From: Phlebotomus papatasi
Taxonomy: Eukaryota; Arthropoda; Insecta; Diptera; Psychodidae
Length of the DNA stretch: 64,000 nucleotides
Reading direction: 5' to 3'
Assembly (NCBI RefSeq): GCF_024763615.1
Contig: NC_077223.1
Coordinates: 22,878,001 to 22,942,000, forward strand
Below are positions 57,838 to 64,000 of this stretch, one piece after another (the first letter of the stretch is position 1; each line of letters starts with the position of its first letter). The position numbers were made by a program, and so were the translations under genes. The notes under the pieces were generated by a model that was not told where the DNA came from, searched no databases, and saw nothing but the letters and a program-made list of their open reading frames with translations.

Positions 57838-58002
57838 CACTGATAAAAATAAAATATTCAAATTGATCCAAATTTGATCCTAAGGATATATCAAATTAAC
57901 ATGTTCTATTATGATAAATGTGCATTCACAGTATGAAATTTGATCCATCCTTTGTAAAAGGATCAAATTTAGATTAATTTGATCCTTTTATTTTTACCAG
58001 TA
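57838..58002. mobile_element. MITE, CACTGATAAAAATAAAA ends
   Basis: Left CACTGATAAAAATAAAATAT and right reverse-complemented ACTACTGGTAAAAATAAAAG, with gatccaaatttgatcc on the left and gatcaaatttagattaattt on the right. Half a copy lies at 52133-52199. Confidence 0.75.
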
Positions 58003-58009
58003 GTGTTTC

Positions 58010-59004
58010 AATTAATTTTTTTAAACCTCTAGGTCAGACGAGTGCGTACGAAAATTTGAAACAGAACCATGCTGTGTAAAGAGAAAATGATTAACAAAAA
58101 AATGAAAATTGTGTATACAAAAAGTTGAAAGAATTTACCCTACATGTTCATGATCACATAATTGCAAAAACACTTTGACTAAGTTTGAGTCCGATCGAAG
58201 AACAACAAACATCATGAAAATTATAACATGTGAGATTATTAAGAACTATCGTACTGCTCTCAAAACAAAAGAACTCGTTTAATTAAGATATGGCGCCACA
58301 AACCGGCCACAACTGAAATAAAATCAGTATAGCATACGGCTCTGGACAAACCGTCAATAGATGATTGGAAATGTTAACAAAAGTCTCTGATTAGAAATTA
58401 TGCGACAAAATCCCGTTGTTTCTCGTTGTCAGCATAAATTGCATCTCTCACATTTGTCCCGGAGTGTGTTTGTTTTGCTGTGGCAACAAGCAATAAAACA
58501 ATATAATTGGATTGGTCATTTTATTGATTACCTCGTTGACTGCGGTAAGTCCAATTAAGTAATCGACCGATTTATCTCGTCAATTTCAAATTCACAAACG
58601 CGCGGCAGGATGATTTTTAAACCAATTTTTTTTCGTTCAATCCAAACACCGATCATTCATGTTCGACATCCATAGACAATATTTTCTAACATTGGAACAA
58701 ATATGCAAATGAGGACGGTGTTTCGACAAAGACACGCCGACTCTATATACTCCAATTTTCGTGTATTTTGTAATTCACATAATTGTTTTGTGGCACCCAA
58801 TTGAGGAGCTCTGAGAGAGGTCTCCACTTGAATTGACAGCAACACTCGCCTTTTATCTTCCAATTAACTGCATTTTCATTAACATTCACATGTCTTGCCA
58901 ATTCCAATGAATTGAAAGGTGATGCAGAATATTGACTGGCAAATTCTGTTTCATAAAGCCCATCATTTCTTTTTTCAGAGAATCAAGTTAAAATTTCAAA
59001 ACGC
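58010..59004. other. No supported gene
   Basis: A minus frame at 58657-58863 has no domain. No repeat ends recognised. Confidence 0.45.
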
Positions 59005-59006
59005 TA

Positions 59007-59213
59007 GGGGAAACTGGGGCAGTAGTAAACATGTGGTGGTTGTAAAAACTGATTTTTATGACTACATTCCTTGGACTTACATGTCGCTCATTGCTTCAGT
59101 GGACAAAGTTCCCTAGCTAGTATCGATAAATTCACAATAAATCTCTTAATATTTATTTTAAAAAATCGCAATGTTTACAACTACCCCCTGTTTACTTCTG
59201 CCCCAGATGCCCC
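59007..59213. mobile_element. MITE, ACTGGGGCAGTAGTAAACA variant
   Basis: 207 bp with left GGGGAAACTGGGGCAGTAGT and right reverse-complemented GGGGCATCTGGGGCAGAAGT. TA on the left (59005-59006), TG on the right. Inner text cttcagtggacaaagttcc parallels cttcagtggacaagcatcc near 45892, so this is the same wider family as 45454, 43401, 52764 and 15569. Confidence 0.85.
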
Positions 59214-61546
59214 TGTCTTCTATGACGTAATTATTTGTGTTAACACCAGTGATCCTGCTAAATCCGTAGCGTCACTGCTTAAATAATTTTTATAAATTTA
59301 TAATGTATAATTTTATAAAATTTATATTATACATACATCGTTGCTTAAATTAAAAAATAATAATGTCGTAAGTTCCTCATTAAACAGTTATTTTTCTGCT
59401 AAAATGGAAAGACAGACTATAAAGGAAGAGCACCCCGGATCGGAATGCTAAGAGACATGCTCGATATTTTGTTAAAAAGTATAAGCCTCAAAATATTATT
59501 TTGTATTTTTGTGAATGCTTATCGATATTTTAGTGATCCAATTTAATTTCAATTTTTTACAATAAGTTAGTAAAAAAAATAGGTGTAATTGCAACTATGT
59601 ACTGTATACCTCAGATCGTCACGAATTTAATAAGCTGTCTTACGAAAAATTGGTTTTATGAATTAAATCTGAGCTTATGTACAGCATTCTTGAGAGTTAA
59701 ATTAATGGTAAAAAGTAGCTAAGTTCTTAAATATTCATTTAATTGGTGCTACAATATGGTAATAACCTGACGATCCGAGGAACACTGCCGATCGCTGGTG
59801 CTCTTTGCTCTTCCCTTATTCTTGATTTAGGTGAGCAGTAAGATACGATAATTGCTGATCCAAGCGACGATATACATACAATGTGATGACATTTTAATCT
59901 CTAATCTATTTTTTAAAAATGTCTTTTAAGGTTTCATTAAAAAAAGACGTAAAAATTGACTTTTTTCAATGTTAAGTTCGAATGATCTGAATAATAAATC
60001 TTACTTTATAAGGAAAATATTTAACTGATACACGAAATTAAAATTAAAAATACGTAAAACCATTAAAAGATATATACGGATATTGATTAAAACTTCTTGC
60101 CGTAAAATCACACCTTTCATAAAAATGTTTATTGATATCACTTAAATTTCTTTATATTTTTAAACAAGATCAAGTTAAATCATTCACTTTACTTTGATTT
60201 TTTCAAATTAATTGAAATAGGAGATTGGATGAATTGGAAGAATTATGAGAAATTTTATGCGACTCTAATTGTAAATTTTATTGAACCGTTGTTAGACTGA
60301 TAGCCATCTATTTATAAGTGTTCTGTTCTGCTACGATTCAAGTGTTACATTATTAATATTGTTTAAAAAAGTATAAGTGGAGCCTTCATTGAATAAGTTT
60401 CCTTAAAAAGTATCAAACAATATCTGTAATAAAAGTGTTCTTAATAATACTTAATACTTCTTCAATCCACATCACATCCAAAACCGTACGTCAAGAAAAT
60501 TTGCTAAAAGTTGAAAATCAGTGAAAACAAATTCATAGAAAAAACCTTCCCAGTTGATAATCTGAAAATGATGATATTGTCCAATCCCACACGAAATAAC
60601 AACCCTCATAAAGTACAAGAAAAATAGTTTAGTCGAGTGAGTAGAAGTTTAAATTGTGCAAAGAAAAAACGATCTTGCATTTAAATGTAATTTTAAAAAT
60701 AAATTTATAAATCCTCGCAGCCACTGAAGAAGGTCCATAATCCAGGACCGAAAGCTCTGGGCAAGATTGAAAAAGTGTTTTTTTTTTTGCGAGGTGACTT
60801 TAAACCCGGTCATCACCATAGAGTCCCCTATCTATATGTATCACGCCAGTCCTTCGTCCAAATATATACATATAAATCCTTAAACACAGTAAAGTTCCTC
60901 AAATATAAACAATAGTTGAAATCAATATGTAAAATTTGAGGTTATGTAAATTTTGTGTGTAGTCTGAATTGAAACAATTTTTCTATAGTGCTACTTAATA
61001 TTAGCGCATTATAATCAACTTCTTCAACAAATTTTACTGATTTAACAATAAATTCCAAAGATAAATTCTCTATTTTTTCTAAATTAATGGTAAGTGCATT
61101 TTACATTAATTCCGTTATGTTTTTGAGAATATTATTCGCAATTTAGGGTTTAGAAATGTCATCTATATCCTCAATCGTTCATATATCTGAGGAACTTGAC
61201 TGCAATATGCAATTTCAGGCTCATTGTAAAATAAAAGAAAAATAAATAAATAAATTATTATTTAATTTTTTACTTATTGCATGAATTGCTAATCCAACGT
61301 TCTTTTTAGGTCAAGGCTCAATAATTATATATAATAACCAAAAAATTGGTACAATTCAAGTTAGGACAATGTTAAGTTATTGAACAAACTATGCAGGTTA
61401 AAAATTTAAACTATGGAAAATAAAATGTTGTAAAGTGTATTACTAAAGTATTATCCCATGTCTGCTAGGGTGAGGCAATTTCACATAGTTAAACTATTTT
61501 TCAAAACTCATTTTCTCAACAAATATAAACCATATTCAAATTAATT
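59214..61546. other. No supported gene; possible retroposon tail near 60720
   Basis: At 59287-59335 the sequence is a near-palindromic run of tataaattt units. At 60723-60760 it reads CTGAAGAAGG, then TCCATAATCC, then AGGACCGAAAGCTCTGG, discussed as a finding. Otherwise AT-rich with no frame. Confidence 0.4.
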
Positions 61547-61795
61547 CACTGAGAGAAATCCGAAAAAGTTAAAATAACATTCTGGAAATGTTAATTTTAC
61601 CCTGCAGTATTGATTCAAAATCCGTGTAAATATTACCCTTTTTAGGTGTATTACGGGTTAAAGTTACCCTTTTTCATGTTAATTTTACCCTTAAAAAGGT
61701 GTAAAATCAACATAAAAAAATGTTGATATATTTTTACACCTAAAAATGTTAGTTATGAGGAAAAAAATTAATCGCACCCCCTTTTTTTCTCTGTG
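61547..61795. mobile_element. MITE copy 2, CACTGAGAGAAATCCG end
   Basis: Full-length match to 25673-25925 with scattered substitutions and a few small indels. The right end reads ctctgtg, a one-base change from cagtg in the other copy. Confidence 0.8.
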
Positions 61796-63271
61796 CAGGT
61801 ATAGGCTATATGACAATATACAGCACGCTTCGTAGATATAATTATTTGTTATTCCAAAATGTTTGTTTTCAAAAGTAGTGGATGAGTGACACTCGTCCCC
61901 TAAATTCAAATCTTTGATTGACGGAAGCATTGCAACATAAGCTTTAACTAATTAAATTAAACTTTCGGGCTAAAATAGAAAATAAAATAAAATAAAAAAA
62001 GAAATATTAACAGTTGTCTTTACTTTACTTTTACTTTTGAAATATTAATTTTGAGCTACAAAATTCTTTGGATTTCCGTTGAGTATTGATAAATAAACCA
62101 CTGAACTCTGAAGTGAAGTCCAAGTTAAAGTTAAAGAAGTTAAAGAGATGAAGATCGTAAAGGATCTCTACTAAAAAGGTACAAAAAGAGTTCTTTAATA
62201 AATAAATGATGTGGCTTAATTTATTTTTCTAGGCAAAATCGATTGCGAAAATTCTCAATTAACTGGTTTTAGCTGAGATTCTTTACAATTTCTTTTTACA
62301 GATCTTGTAAAACTAGCGAAATTTATCAGTATTCTACCTTACAAGAACTTAAAGATACTCTCAAGCATTTTCTGAACTTTATGCTGAGTGAGTGAATTGA
62401 AGTGTAAACATTTGAGCAAAGTCAGAGAATTGGACATGGTGTGTAATCTTTGTTTGCTCATTGTGTACCGTTTTGCTTGCATGACTCTGTCTTTGCAAGA
62501 TTAGAGATTCGATTCCCACGATTCCTCAAGTCACAGCGCGGGAGGAGTAGTCCCGTGGATTTTGAGATGGTGGCACAGCGGCTAAATTTTCAAGCTACCT
62601 CCATACCAGTTTCTTCAACTCGCCTAATCACATTTCTTCATCTCATATATAAATTTTATTTTTGTAACTGAAAATCGCGCCAACTTCCAATCTCATGAGA
62701 TTGTGGCAATTCACGTGCTTCCTTTAGTGTACTTTTATCTTCGTGCTGTGAGTCAGTTTTTGGTGCAAAAGGGACTCATCTAATTCAATTAAAATCATCA
62801 CGAAAGCTTACTTCCCACGAACATTTCTCATCCACATGCATTTTTTAGATAATTTTGCCCAGGAAGGAAGTGCTTTTTTTTTACTACTTCTTCGCGTCAA
62901 TGAATACTTATTTATTCATCAAGTTGTTAAAATCCTTTCAGCAAAGTTTAATATACCATTTTCACCTGGGCTTTAAAAATTAATTAGGATGATACCACAA
63001 ATTCGATTCTTTTTTCAACTAATTTCATGGGACCCTATAAAAATTGCATCCAGTCCAGAGGAATTCCACAGGGGATTGCAATGCAAGAAAAATTTATTTT
63101 TTCATGAAATGCTTTATAGGAAATATCAGTGAAAGTTTCAATATGTTGTGCTATTTAGAAGAACATTCTCTGATTCTCCATAAGACCATAACAGGAATTC
63201 CACGGAAAATTCCGAGGAATTTAAGCAAACTGAATTTGAGCAAATTTCCTTTATAATTATATTTTCCAGTT
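61796..63271. other. No supported gene
   Basis: A plus frame at 62450-62671 is somewhat GC-richer than its flanks but has no domain or splice evidence. No repeat ends recognised. Confidence 0.4.
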
Positions 63272-63273
63272 TA

Positions 63274-63557
63274 GGATAAGTATGCCAAATTCCGGCCAGC
63301 TTGCAATTCCGGCCACCTTTTTTGTTCCTCGAATTCCCATGAATTTTTGGTTTTTACATAATATAGAGATTATACAATGCAAAAGAATAACAAAAAATGT
63401 AGCTTCGACAAACGAGATGACGTGAAAGCAACGACGTCTAAGCAACACTTCTTAAAAAGAAGTAATAAAAAAATCAATTTGTATTAAGAATATTACATTT
63501 CAAACTTGAGACTTTGGCGCTTGCATGCAACAATGCCGAAATTTGGCACACTTACCC
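63274..63557. mobile_element. MITE, GGGTAAGTGTGCCAAATTTCGG family, short copy
   Basis: 284 bp with left GGATAAGTATGCCAAATTCC and right reverse-complemented GGGTAAGTGTGCCAAATTTC, TA at 63272-63273 and 63558-63559. It matches 55862-56284 at both sides but lacks about 130 bp of its middle. Confidence 0.9.
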
Positions 63558-63559
63558 TA

Positions 63560-64000
63560 TCTGTATTTAGAAAAACCTTACGATTAATCTAAGAATTTTC
63601 TAACGACACTCCCTAAGACTGTCCAACGACATTTCTTAATAATTCCTATTTTTACTCAAAGTAAAACAAGGAAGTGTGCAACTCTCATCACAAACCTTAA
63701 TTCAATTTCATCCCATCCGCATGTAAATTCAGCATAATTGGCAAATGCACTGTGGCTCAATTGCGTTATGTTGTGGTGATGCATTTAAGTTCATTGAGTG
63801 CTACCAGTGTAAGGATATTTGGTGAAAGAGAATGATGAAAAAAGGCCCATAATAAATCTCAACTAAACATGGTAATTTAATTGAAAGCGGAAATTGCGTT
63901 TATTGTGCGAGAGAGACAAATGACACATCTTCTCACAACACATATAAGTGGGAATATCGCTATGGAAATTGTAGGAGGAAATCGTATAGTTGTGCTTTAT
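63560..64000. other. No supported gene
   Basis: AT-rich sequence to the window edge, with no frame or repeat recognised. Confidence 0.45.

Overview
This window looks like AT-rich, repeat-dense eukaryotic DNA, most likely from an insect and probably a dipteran. There are no bacterial-style operons, and almost all long open frames belong to transposable elements. The host signal is a few short exons with canonical AG/GT borders separated by introns of hundreds to tens of thousands of bases. The primer-binding site of the LTR element matches the 3' end of an insect-type tRNA-Pro. Species cannot be fixed from sequence alone.

Two long intact reading frames exist, and both are retroelement proteins. 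At 7511-12575 (minus strand) lies a full-length Ty3/gypsy-type LTR retrotransposon with two 196-bp LTRs that I read as identical, a 4-bp target duplication, a tRNA-Pro primer site and one uninterrupted 1397-codon gag-pol frame. At 18022-21183 (plus strand) lies a complete non-LTR retrotransposon with an endonuclease-reverse transcriptase frame of 982 codons and a perfect 12-bp target duplication. Both look young and potentially active.

The host gene I can support is on the minus strand. Three in-phase candidate exons (51079-51114, 30575-30628, 30140-30197) join into one open frame that contains a PVDLS motif, the classic binding site for the corepressor CtBP. The wording EPVDLSLRSPR recalls the N-terminal region of KLF3/8/12-type repressors, but no zinc-finger exon lies in view, so family assignment is tentative. 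If the exons are real, the DNA between 51 kb and 30 kb is intron.

The rest is a nested landscape of short non-autonomous DNA transposons. About twenty are palindromic, flanked by TA, and begin with a G-rich end (GGGGAAA, GGGGAGAC, GGGTAAAG and similar) followed by family-specific subterminal sequence. Others carry CACAGTAA, CACTGA, CACTCAAAAAA or CAGTAGACTCTC ends (the last pogo/Tigger-like), and one is a clear hAT-type element with an 8-bp duplication. A 3.8-kb element at 38301-42101 contains a dense field of AACCCTG/CAGGGTT repeats, three tandem ~315-bp units, a nested foldback and an unexplained 63-codon frame. tRNA-derived SINE-like sequences occur near 43.1 kb and 47.9-48.3 kb. Long stretches (for example 1-2767, 12576-15024, 22874-25672, 49403-51078, 59214-61546) show no gene that I can support.
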